DNA from: Actinorugispora endophytica
GTDB taxonomy: Bacteria > Actinomycetota > Actinomycetes > Streptosporangiales > Streptosporangiaceae
Direction: 5' to 3'
Length of the DNA stretch: 64,000 nucleotides
Assembly (NCBI RefSeq): GCF_004363075.1
Contig: NZ_SNYN01000015.1
Coordinates: forward strand, 1 to 64,000
Made by a program: the position numbers and the translations under genes. Positions 44,556 through 54,404 of this stretch are shown piece by piece. Below the pieces are notes generated by a model that was given only the letters and a program-made list of their open reading frames with translations, had not been told where the DNA came from and did no database searches. Every line of letters begins with the position of its first letter. Within the stretch, counting starts at the first letter, position 1.

Positions 44556-45136
44556 GTCAGCTGCTCCCGAAGTCGTGCCTTCGCCCGCATGACGCGGGTC
44601 TTGACGGTCCCCTCCGGGACGCCCAGGAGCTGGGCGGCTTCGCGTACGGTCAGCCCGTCCAGGATGGTGGCCTGGATCGCCAGGCGGAGCTCGGGGGACA
44701 GGTTGTTCAGCGCCGCTCCCAGCGGCCCGTGCTCGATGCCCACCAGTACGAGGTCTTCGGCCGAGGCGTCGCCGACCGGCTCGTAGGACTCCAGCGCGGC
44801 GTCGCCGATCCACTTGTTGCCGCGCCTGCGCAGGGCGGAGACGAGCTGGCGGATCGCGATCGTCCAGATCCACGCGGCGGCGTCCCCGTCGGCCGTGCGC
44901 GGTGTGAACGTCCTGGCGTTACGCCATATGGACAGGAAGGCGTCCTGCAACGCCGCGTCGACGACGTCGGGATCGGCGCACCGGTAGCGGAGCCGCGCGC
45001 CCAGCCACGGGGCGTGCCGCCGGTGCAGGATCTCCAGGGCGTCGGCCGCGCCCGCGCCGATCGCGGAGAGCAGCTCGGCGTCGGAGCTCCGCGCGTCGTA
45101 GTCGGGGACGCGTCTGGCGCGTCGAAACAGCTTCAC
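44552..45136 (-). CDS. ECF RNA polymerase sigma factor
   Basis: 194 aa. Region 2 contains LQDAFLSIWRNARTFTPRTA and AAWIWTIAIRQLVSALRRRG; region 4 contains LSPELRLAIQATILDGLTVR and AAQLLGVPEGTVKTRVMRAK. It heads a four-gene operon with its anti-sigma partner, an ABC ATPase and a permease-like protein, each coupled or closely spaced, so the sigma factor probably activates its own operon. Confidence 0.94.
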   Translation of the reverse strand: MKLFRRARRVPDYDARSSDAELLSAIGAGAADALEILHRRHAPWLGARLRYRCADPDVVDAALQDAFLSIWRNARTFTPRTADGDAAAWIWTIAIRQLVSALRRRGNKWIGDAALESYEPVGDASAEDLVLVGIEHGPLGAALNNLSPELRLAIQATILDGLTVREAAQLLGVPEGTVKTRVMRAKARLREQLT

Positions 45137-45344
45137 GGTGCTCTTATCGCGGTCGGGGGCGCGGACGGTTCACGGGGCGGGGCGGATCGGGGGAAGCGGG
45201 CCGGGCGGCCCCGGCCCCGCCGCCCCGACGTTACGGGGGCTCAACAGGGAGGCGGCCGGTGGCGCGCGCCCGGAGCACCCCGGTGCCGCGCCGAGGCAGC
45301 CGGGGGAGGACGAAGGGGCGTCCGGTCGACGGGACAATAGGGTC

Positions 45345-46277
45345 ATGCGACTGAGGATTTTCACCGAACCGCAGCAGGGCGCGAGCTACGACACCCTTCT
45401 GGCGGTGGCCAGAGCCGCCGAGGAGCTCGGCTTCGACGCCTTCTTCCGCTCCGACCACTACCTGACCATGGGCGGCAGCGGGCTGCCCGGTCCGACCGAC
45501 GCCTGGGTCACCCTGGCCGGGCTGGCCCGGGAGACCTCCCGGATCCGCCTGGGCACGCTCATGACCGCGGCCACCTTCCGCCCGCCGGGCCCGCTGGCGA
45601 TCAGCGTCGCCCAGGTGGACCAGATGAGCGGCGGCCGGGTGGAGTTCGGGTTCGGAGCGGGCTGGTTCGAGGCCGAGCACACCGCCTACGGCCTGCCGTA
45701 CCCGGCTGACGCCCGTGAGCGCTTCGACCGCTTCGAGGAGCAGTTGGCGGTCATCACCGGGCTGTGGGAGACCCCGGTCGGCGAGACCTTCGACCACAAG
45801 GGCGAGTACTACAGCTTCACCGACAGCCCCGCGCTGCCCAAGCCCGCCCAGTCGCCGCGTCCGCCGGTCCTCATCGGCGGTACCGGACGCAAGCGCACCC
45901 CGCGGTTGGCCGCGGCCTACGCCGACGAGTACAACGTCCCGTTCAACTCCCGGGAGGACACCGCTGCGGCCTTCGAGCGCACCCGCGCCGCGGTCGAGGC
46001 GTCCGGGCGGACCAGGCCCATGGTCTACTCCGCCGCCCAGGTGGTGTGCGTCGGGCGGGACGACGCCGAAGTGGCCCGACGCGCCGCCGCGATCGGGCGG
46101 GAGGTGGACGAGCTCAAGGCCAACGGCCTGGCCGGGACCCCCGCCGAGGTCGTCGACAAGATCGGCCGGTTCGCCGGGATCGGCGCGGAGCGGATGTACC
46201 TGCAGGTGCTGGACCTGTCGGACCTGGAGCACCTGGAGCTGATCGCCGCGGAGGTCGCGCCGGGGCTGGACGGATAG
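45345..46277 (+). CDS. LLM-class (F420-type) oxidoreductase
   Basis: 310 aa. MRLRIFTEPQQGASYDTLLA begins the luciferase-like TIM barrel; RIRLGTLMTAATFRPPGPLA, GGRVEFGFGAGWFEAEHTAYG (in part) and PRPPVLIGGTGRKRTPRLAA are the cofactor-site segments of F420-dependent LLM enzymes. The short length without luciferase insertions fits F420 rather than FMN, by inference. The substrate is unknown. It is divergent from the sigma-factor operon. Confidence 0.9.
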   Translation: MRLRIFTEPQQGASYDTLLAVARAAEELGFDAFFRSDHYLTMGGSGLPGPTDAWVTLAGLARETSRIRLGTLMTAATFRPPGPLAISVAQVDQMSGGRVEFGFGAGWFEAEHTAYGLPYPADARERFDRFEEQLAVITGLWETPVGETFDHKGEYYSFTDSPALPKPAQSPRPPVLIGGTGRKRTPRLAAAYADEYNVPFNSREDTAAAFERTRAAVEASGRTRPMVYSAAQVVCVGRDDAEVARRAAAIGREVDELKANGLAGTPAEVVDKIGRFAGIGAERMYLQVLDLSDLEHLELIAAEVAPGLDG

Positions 46278-46285
46278 CGGCCCGG

Positions 46286-46308
46286 GCGGCGGGGCCCGGC
46301 CCCGCCGC
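46286..46308. terminator. Weak terminator hairpin
   Basis: 10-bp stem GCGGCGGGGC (46286-46295) with 46299-46308, just after the oxidoreductase stop. Confidence 0.5.
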
Positions 46309-46385
46309 CGCGCCTTCCGGGGCCGCCGTGTCCCGGCCGCGGCGCGGGGTAGTGGAGCGACGGCGGGGACGTCGCCGGTAGGTAA

Positions 46386-46427
46386 CTTGATGTCGAGATA
46401 CATGTTCGATACCTTGATATCGAGATA
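46386..46427. promoter_or_regulatory. Tandem operator-like repeats upstream of acnA
   Basis: CTTGATGTCGAGATA (46386-46400) and CTTGATATCGAGATA (46413-46427) are direct repeats 27 bp apart, each a near-palindrome CTTGAT-ATCGAG. They lie in an AT-rich island about 260 bp before the aconitase GTG and overlap TTGATG/TTGATA-like -35 words. Words of this type are used by MarR/PadR-class regulators in actinobacteria (general knowledge); no such regulator gene is adjacent. Confidence 0.6.
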
Positions 46428-46684
46428 AAAACGAGAGCGAATCACTGAGCGCGTGAGGTTCACCGCCACCGGCGCTCCCACCTGCCATGATGAAGTCGGG
46501 GCAGTCCGAGCCCGGATGGCGGGGCCAAGGTCGTCAGCGCAGGTGGACCCCTGTGGCAGGGCTGACGGGAACCGTCGTCCCGGTCCGGGGAAGCGGTCTC
46601 GTAAGGGCAGCCTCAGTGATTTTCCGGCACCGCCGCTAGGGCAGGATGCTGGAGAAAAGTGGCGAGATCAGGAGGCGATCAACC

Positions 46685-49411
<2,727 letters not shown>

Positions 49412-49481
49412 CGGTAGTCGTCCCGCCGCGCCGCGGGAGCAGACCCGCGTAAGGGCCCACCAGGCCCGGCGCGGCCGCCAA

Positions 49482-49520
49482 AAAGGCCCACCGCCGTTCA
49501 GGAGACGGCGGTGGGCCTTT
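49482..49520. terminator. Terminator hairpin after acnA
   Basis: Perfect 16-bp stem AAAGGCCCACCGCCGT (49482-49497) with 49505-49520 and a 7-nt loop; the right arm ends in TTT. Confidence 0.88.
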
Positions 49521-49525
49521 GGCGT

Positions 49526-49773
49526 CGGCGGGGGTGTTTGTGTGCCGGTGCTTCGGGGGGGTCTTTCGGCCTCGCGCCACGCGGATCGCGGGGTGACGGC
49601 GGGCGGCGACGGCGGGTGCCGGTCGGGGCCGCGCCCATGATGTCCGTCGCGTGAGGGTTTCGTTGACGGTCGTGGGCTTTCCGCCCTTCCCGGCCCCGAA
49701 ACGGGCAGAAAGCCCACGACCGTCAACAAAACCACCGGTGCCCGAATTCACCCCCACCCCGGGGACTCCCTAG
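49526..49773. repeat. CTAG-family intergenic repeat, copy E
   Basis: The left boundary is decayed or abuts the acnA terminator (CGGCGGGGGTGTTTGTGTGC). The conserved arm CCGGTGCTTCGG...GCGCCACGCGGATCGCGGGG follows. The centre is a 25-bp hairpin (49662-49686 with 49703-49727, one mismatch, starts GTTGACGGTCGTGGGCTTTC) with loop TTCCCGGCCCCGAAAC. The right end is CCACCCCGGGGACTCCCTAG, ending 49773; its CTA is the reverse complement of the TAG stop of the STAS gene. Confidence 0.72.
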
Positions 49774-50132
49774 TGGCAGGTGGGCTCGTCCTGGTGGGCG
49801 AGGGCGGTCTGGGCCGCCTCGATGATCGGGTAGACGTCGATGCCGCGGGCGGCGGAGTGGAGCTCCAGGACCTTCGCGGTGACGCCGCGCGGCTCGGCCA
49901 GGACGCAGTGGACCCCGCGCGAGGCCAGGGCGCCGTGGGCGGCGCGCAGGGCGCGCAGGCCGCCCGAGTCCAGGAAGGTCACCTGGGACAGGTCGACGAT
50001 GACCGGGCGTCCCGGGGTGGAGCCGCGCGCGGCCTCCCTGATGAGAGAGCCGAACGTGGGGCCGGTGGCGAGGTCGATCTCGCCGCGCAGCCGGATGACG
50101 AGCGGGGGGTGAGGGTGGGACACAGAGATCAT
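49770..50132 (-). CDS. STAS-domain anti-sigma-factor antagonist
   Basis: 120 aa, ATG after GGAGAGAG. The single STAS domain has LVIRLRGEIDLATGPTFGSL and VIVDLSQVTFLDSGGLRALR, where the Ser of LDSGG is the usual phosphorylation site that controls binding to an anti-sigma kinase. No kinase or sigma partner is adjacent, so it acts with partners elsewhere. The stop codon is part of the CTAG end of repeat E. Confidence 0.92.
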   Translation of the reverse strand: MISVSHPHPPLVIRLRGEIDLATGPTFGSLIREAARGSTPGRPVIVDLSQVTFLDSGGLRALRAAHGALASRGVHCVLAEPRGVTAKVLELHSAARGIDVYPIIEAAQTALAHQDEPTCH

Positions 50133-50609
50133 CTCTCTCCGGAGCGGACCAGGGTGACTGGATTCGCGGAGGGGCCGCCGCGAACAAGGACTTTCGCGAC
50201 GGAAACACGTGAGGCCGCTCCGGGGCCGATGGTCGTGGCTCCCGGGCGGTTCCGGCCGGCACCGGGATCCCTCCACAGCAAGAGGCGCGTGAAGCGGTCC
50301 CTCCGTGTCCCGGTGCCGTTGACCGCACCGTCCGGCGTGACCGTCCGCACGCCGGACACCGGGAAGGCCGCCCACCCGTTTGAGGGCAGAAACCTACCGG
50401 CCTTGATCAACTTACTGAATTTTGCGTTTTCTGGCTACTCGAGACCGTCGTCGATCGTTTAACGGATATGACAATCCGGGTTGGATGTACCCCAAAACGG
50501 CTAATTATCACGTGGTATGCGCGGATGGTCGGCCTTGGCGGCTTTCACGGTGGTCTCGCCGAGGGGGCGGATCCGCGCCAGGGATCACGTTACGAAAGGC
50601 GAGTGCGCA
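50133..50609. other. Intergenic region between divergent STAS and monooxygenase genes
   Basis: 477 bp, no gene. Probable divergent promoters. The part from 50405 to 50525 is AT-rich for this genome (for example CTGAATTTTGCGTTTTCTGG and CGGCTAATTATCACG), a likely promoter zone for the monooxygenase gene. Confidence 0.4.
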
Positions 50610-51710
50610 GTGGCGCGTCACCAGGACTTCCAGCTCGGTCTGTTCTCCGCCAACACGGCTTCGGGGCTTTCCATCACCACGGTTCCCGAGCGCTGGTCGG
50701 GTGAGTGGGAGGACAACCTGCGGCTCGCGCTGATGGCGGAGGAGGCGGGCATCGACTTCCTGCTCCCCGTGGCGCGCTGGACGGACTGGGGGCCGGACAC
50801 CGCGTTCCACGAGAGCGCCCTGGAGACCGTCACCTGGGCGACCGGGCTGCTCGCGGCCACCAGCAGGATCAGGGTGTTCGCCACCGTGCACACGGCCTTC
50901 CACCACCCCTTGGTGGCGGCCAAGCAGCTGGCCACCATGGACCACATCGGGCGGGGCCGCGCGGGGCTGAACATCGTCGCGGGCTGGCACGCCCCCGAGT
51001 ACGCGATGTTCGGCCTCGAGCTGCCCTCCGAGCACGACGACCGCTACGCGCTCGCCCAGGAGTGGTGGGACGTGGTGCGCCGGGTGTGGGCCGAGGCCGA
51101 GCCCTTCGACCACAAGGGCCGCTTCTTCGAGCTCGAACGGGTCGTGGGCCGCCCCAAGCCCTACAACGGTTCGGGCCTCCCGATCATCAACGCGGGATCC
51201 TCCAAGCAGGGCCGCGCCTTCGCCGCCCGCAACGCCGACCACGCCTTCACCTCGGTGGGCGGCCCCGAGGACGGAGCCGGGGTGGTCGCCGCCATCGAGG
51301 CCGACGCGCGGGCGAACGGGCGCGAGGTCGGTGTCTTCACCTTCGGCCACGTCAGCTGCCGTCCCACCGAGCAGGAGGCGAAGGACCACCTTCGCCACTA
51401 CGCCCAGGACAACGCGGACTGGCCCGCGGTCGAGGAGGTCATGCGGCTGCAGGGGCTGCACGCCCAGTCCTTCAGCCCCGAGATGCTGGCCACCTTCCGG
51501 GACCGGTTCGCCGCCGGGCACGGCGGCTACCCGCTCGTGGGCGACCCCGACCAGGTGGCGGAGCGGATCATCGCGTTCGCGGAGGCGGGCTTCGCCGGTA
51601 TGACGCTGTCCTTCCTGGACTACACCGGCGAACTGCCCTACTTCGTCCAGGAGGTGCTGCCCCGCCTGGAGCGGGCGGGAATCCGCGCGCCGCGTCCCGC
51701 GGACGGGTGA
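50610..51710 (+). CDS. LLM-class flavin-dependent monooxygenase (RutA/SsuD-like)
   Basis: 366 aa, GTG with GAAAGGCGAG ribosome binding site. The luciferase fold is clear: LGLFSANTASGLSITTVPER, TTVHTAFHHPLVAAKQLATM (observed as ATVHTAFHHPLVAAKQLATM), GLNIVAGWHAPEYAMFGLEL and IINAGSSKQGRAFAARNADH. These match the pyrimidine- or alkanesulfonate-monooxygenase branch that uses reduced FMN. The substrate is not determinable; no flavin reductase gene is adjacent. The AraC-type regulator downstream probably controls it. Confidence 0.9.
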   Translation: MARHQDFQLGLFSANTASGLSITTVPERWSGEWEDNLRLALMAEEAGIDFLLPVARWTDWGPDTAFHESALETVTWATGLLAATSRIRVFATVHTAFHHPLVAAKQLATMDHIGRGRAGLNIVAGWHAPEYAMFGLELPSEHDDRYALAQEWWDVVRRVWAEAEPFDHKGRFFELERVVGRPKPYNGSGLPIINAGSSKQGRAFAARNADHAFTSVGGPEDGAGVVAAIEADARANGREVGVFTFGHVSCRPTEQEAKDHLRHYAQDNADWPAVEEVMRLQGLHAQSFSPEMLATFRDRFAAGHGGYPLVGDPDQVAERIIAFAEAGFAGMTLSFLDYTGELPYFVQEVLPRLERAGIRAPRPADG

Positions 51711-51726
51711 CGCCCGGGCGGGAGAG

Positions 51727-51739
51727 GGACATAATGTCC
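51727..51739. promoter_or_regulatory. Palindrome at the araC-family gene start
   Basis: GGACAT-A-ATGTCC, a perfect inverted repeat ending 5 nt before the GTG start. It contains CATAAT, which could be a -10 box for a leaderless transcript. Site overlap suggests autoregulation; this is inference. Confidence 0.5.
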
Positions 51740-51743
51740 TGTT

Positions 51744-52760
51744 GTGAGCGCGGTGGCACCTGAAACGACGGATCCGCCCCTGCTGGCCCGACACCGCAGG
51801 GCCAGCAGCACGCGGATCGAGGACCTGCACGCGGCCGTGGAGCCCCTGGCGGTCGGCCACGATCTGCGGGCGCTCCGGCCCGCGGAGCCGCTGGACGGCA
51901 CGGTCAACGGTGTCGTGCTGGAGCGGCTCAGCATGGTCTGGGTCCGCTACGGCGGGGCGGGCGTCGTGGTGGAGACCCCGCCCACCGAGGGCCACTTCGC
52001 GATGTGCGCGCCGCAGGCGCCCATGGGCGTGCGCTACCAGCGCTCCGGGACGGCGGCGCCCACTTCGGGGCAGCTCGTGCTGTCCCACGACGAGAAGATG
52101 TGGATGAGCCCCGACCCGGTGGCGGGCTGCCTGGTCGTCTCCGCCTCGATGGGCGACCTCGAGGACCACCTGCTGGCGATGGCGGGCCGGTCCGCGGCCG
52201 CGCCCCTGCGCTTTCTCGACGCCGGGCGGCAGGCCGTCCGCGGCCAGGCCATGATGGAACAGACGTGGCGCTACGTCGTGCGCGTCCTGGACGCGATGGC
52301 GGACAGCGACATGCACCCGATGGCGCTGCGGGCGCTGGAGCAGTCGCTGTTCACCGCCGTGCTGCTGGGGCTCCCGCACACCGCCACGGAACTGCTCGTC
52401 CCCGACGCGGAGACCCTCCCCTCGGCGCGGGCGGGCGACTTGGTGGCCTGGTTGGAGGCCAACCACCACCGCCCGCTCGGTGTCGCCGACATCGCGGCGG
52501 CGATGGGGGTGAGCATCCGGCACCTGCAGGCCACGTGCCGCCGCACCCACGGGGTCACACCGATGGCGCTGCTGCGCGCGATCCGGCTCGAGCACGCCCG
52601 CCGGGCGCTGCGCGAGGCGGAGCCGACCCGCGCCTCCGTGGCCGCGATCGCGGACCGGGCGGGCTTCACCCACCTGAGCCGCTTCGCGGCCGCCTACCGC
52701 CGCCGTTTCGGCGAGATGCCGTCCCAGACCCTCGGGTCGCCCCCGGTCCCGATCCGGTAG
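51744..52760 (+). CDS. AraC-family transcriptional regulator
   Basis: 338 aa, GTG start 33 nt after the monooxygenase stop. The N-terminal AraC-binding-like domain (about 40-195, VNGVVLERLSMVWVRYGG) senses an effector. The C-terminal double helix-turn-helix has VADIAAAMGVSIRHLQATCR and SVAAIADRAGFTHLSRFAAA. Almost no space exists for a conventional ribosome binding site, so the transcript may be leaderless or coupled to the gene before. It most likely regulates the adjacent monooxygenase. Confidence 0.92.
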   Translation: MSAVAPETTDPPLLARHRRASSTRIEDLHAAVEPLAVGHDLRALRPAEPLDGTVNGVVLERLSMVWVRYGGAGVVVETPPTEGHFAMCAPQAPMGVRYQRSGTAAPTSGQLVLSHDEKMWMSPDPVAGCLVVSASMGDLEDHLLAMAGRSAAAPLRFLDAGRQAVRGQAMMEQTWRYVVRVLDAMADSDMHPMALRALEQSLFTAVLLGLPHTATELLVPDAETLPSARAGDLVAWLEANHHRPLGVADIAAAMGVSIRHLQATCRRTHGVTPMALLRAIRLEHARRALREAEPTRASVAAIADRAGFTHLSRFAAAYRRRFGEMPSQTLGSPPVPIR

Positions 52761-52931
52761 CGTCCGCTTCCGCGGCCGGACGAACCGGGCCGGAGGCCGG
52801 TCCGCGTCGTGGTGAGCCGATCGGAGCGCGCGCCGTCGGCGCCGTCGTCGCGGGCGCCCTGACGCCGCGCCCCGGGCGGCCGGGCGGGGGCGCGCCCCGG
52901 CGCTTCCCCCGGTGCCGGGCGGCCGGAGGGG

Positions 52932-53480
52932 TCAGAGGTCGCCGACGATGACGTCCGCGTAGTCGCGGGGGGTGTGCTCGGCGTAGAAGAGGTCCTCCTG
53001 GCGGGCCCACAGGTCCCGGTAGGGGGCGTACAGGAGCGCGTCGTCCCGGGCGTCCAGGCGCCGGCGGCGCACGTCCCCGGGGGTGTCGATCCAGACCAGG
53101 GTGGACACGTACGGCCGCAGCTCGGCGGCCCCGCAGCCGCAGCCCTCCACGACGAGGCCGTCGACGACGGGGGTGTCGTGCCACTCGGCGTGGCGGCCGA
53201 GCTCCCAGTCGTACCGGCGCCACCGCGGGTTCGCGCCGTTGAGCAGCGGCATGACCACCCACAGGGCCAGCAGCTCGGCCGAGGCCGCCAGTCCGGTCCA
53301 GCCCGGGTACACGTCCTCCATGCGGAACACCGGCCAGCCGAGTTCGGCGGAGAGCGCGTCGGACAGGGCGGTCTTGCCCGAACCCGAGCGGCCCTCGATC
53401 GCCACCACGCGCACGCCCCCGGCCAGAGGGGGCCGTACCCGGACCTCCTCCGCCAGGGCCGCGACCGTCTCGATTCTCAA
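52932..53480 (-). CDS. Uridine-kinase-like P-loop protein
   Basis: 182 aa from TTG 53480, preceded by AAGGTGGA. Walker A GRSGSGKTAL is near residue 27; the kinase-like segments MEDVYPGWTGLAASAELLAL and WHDTPVVDGLVVEGCGCG follow, where an acidic catalytic residue is expected. It resembles the small uridine-kinase-like family found next to sigma-factor genes in actinobacteria, but its substrate is uncertain. The TTG overlaps the stop of a tiny 19-codon frame (53477-53536), so translation may be coupled. Confidence 0.82.
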   Translation of the reverse strand: MRIETVAALAEEVRVRPPLAGGVRVVAIEGRSGSGKTALSDALSAELGWPVFRMEDVYPGWTGLAASAELLALWVVMPLLNGANPRWRRYDWELGRHAEWHDTPVVDGLVVEGCGCGAAELRPYVSTLVWIDTPGDVRRRRLDARDDALLYAPYRDLWARQEDLFYAEHTPRDYADVIVGDL

Positions 53481-53536
53481 ACGTCCACCTTCATCGGTTC
53501 CTCGTTGGGCTTGGGCATGCCGTCGGCGGGTTCCAT
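53477..53536 (-). CDS. Putative 19-aa leader peptide
   Basis: ATG at 53536 encodes MEPADGMPKPNEEPMKVDV, whose TGA (53477-53479) overlaps the TTG of the kinase-like gene. It has no obvious ribosome binding site, so it is tentative; it could instead be only the region that carries the ribosome binding site of the kinase-like gene. Confidence 0.3.
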   Translation of the reverse strand: MEPADGMPKPNEEPMKVDV

Positions 53537-53562
53537 CGTGATACCCGGCCGGCGGGGGCCGA

Positions 53563-54168
53563 TCAGGCCGGGGGGCCGTGGCGGTGAGCACGCGCCCCCA
53601 GGCAGTCGCGCAACCGGATCAGCCCGTCGCGCAGGCGGCCCTTGATCGTGGTCAGCGGAACCCCCAGCAGGACGGCGGCCTCGCGCTGGGTGCGGCCGGT
53701 GTAGTAGGTGAGCCGGACCGTTTCGCGTTGCAGGTCGGTCAGACCGCCCAGGCAGCGCCGGACCCTCTCGTGCTCCAACCGGCGCGCGACCTGGTCGGGG
53801 ACGTCGTCGGCGGCCGAGGCCCGGTCCTCCAGCAGCCCGGCGCGCGCCTCGCGGTCGGCGGCGGTCTGCTCGGCGCGGACCCGGTCCACCGCGCGGCGGT
53901 GCGCGATGGTCAGCACCCAGGAGCGGGCGCCGCCCCGGCGCGCGTCGAACCGGGCGGCCAGGCGCCAGACCTCCACGAACACCTCCTGGGTCACCTCCTC
54001 GGCCTGGGAGTGGTTCCGCAGCACCCTTTGGACCAGACCGAACACCGGTCCCGACAGGTCCCGGTAGAACGCCTCGAAAGCCGACAGGTCGCCCAGCGCG
54101 ACCGCGCGCAGCCGGGACTCGTCGGCGCCGCCCCCGGGCGCAGGTTCGGGCGGAACCCCCTGCCTCAC
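53563..54168 (-). CDS. ECF sigma factor, SigK-like
   Basis: 201 aa from GTG 54168 (an upstream ATG at 54291 would add a Pro/Arg-rich stretch). Region 2: FEAFYRDLSGPVFGLVQRVL and EVTQEVFVEVWRLAARFDAR; region 4: CLGGLTDLQRETVRLTYYTG and REAAVLLGVPLTTIKGRLRD. The length and spacing resemble SigK. SigK genes are usually followed by the anti-sigma gene rskA; none is present here. It is divergent from a sulfite-oxidase-fold membrane protein often linked to SigK regulons. Confidence 0.9.
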   Translation of the reverse strand: MRQGVPPEPAPGGGADESRLRAVALGDLSAFEAFYRDLSGPVFGLVQRVLRNHSQAEEVTQEVFVEVWRLAARFDARRGGARSWVLTIAHRRAVDRVRAEQTAADREARAGLLEDRASAADDVPDQVARRLEHERVRRCLGGLTDLQRETVRLTYYTGRTQREAAVLLGVPLTTIKGRLRDGLIRLRDCLGARAHRHGPPA

Positions 54169-54404
54169 CCGGAACCCACCGTCCTCGTCCGCGTCGTCGT
54201 GTCCTCCCGGGGGGCGTCTCCGACAGGGCCCCCAGCGGGGGCCGAACGGAGGGGCGGCGAACCCGGAACCGTCTCGGGGGACACGATCCAACTCTGCACC
54301 ATCGCGTTCGGGGGCGGAACGGCGGTGGCGGCCTCGGAGGCGCCGTTATCTTCTCGTTATGGAAACCGGGGTCGCCCCGGGCGCCCGCGCTCCGAAGCAG
54401 GAAC

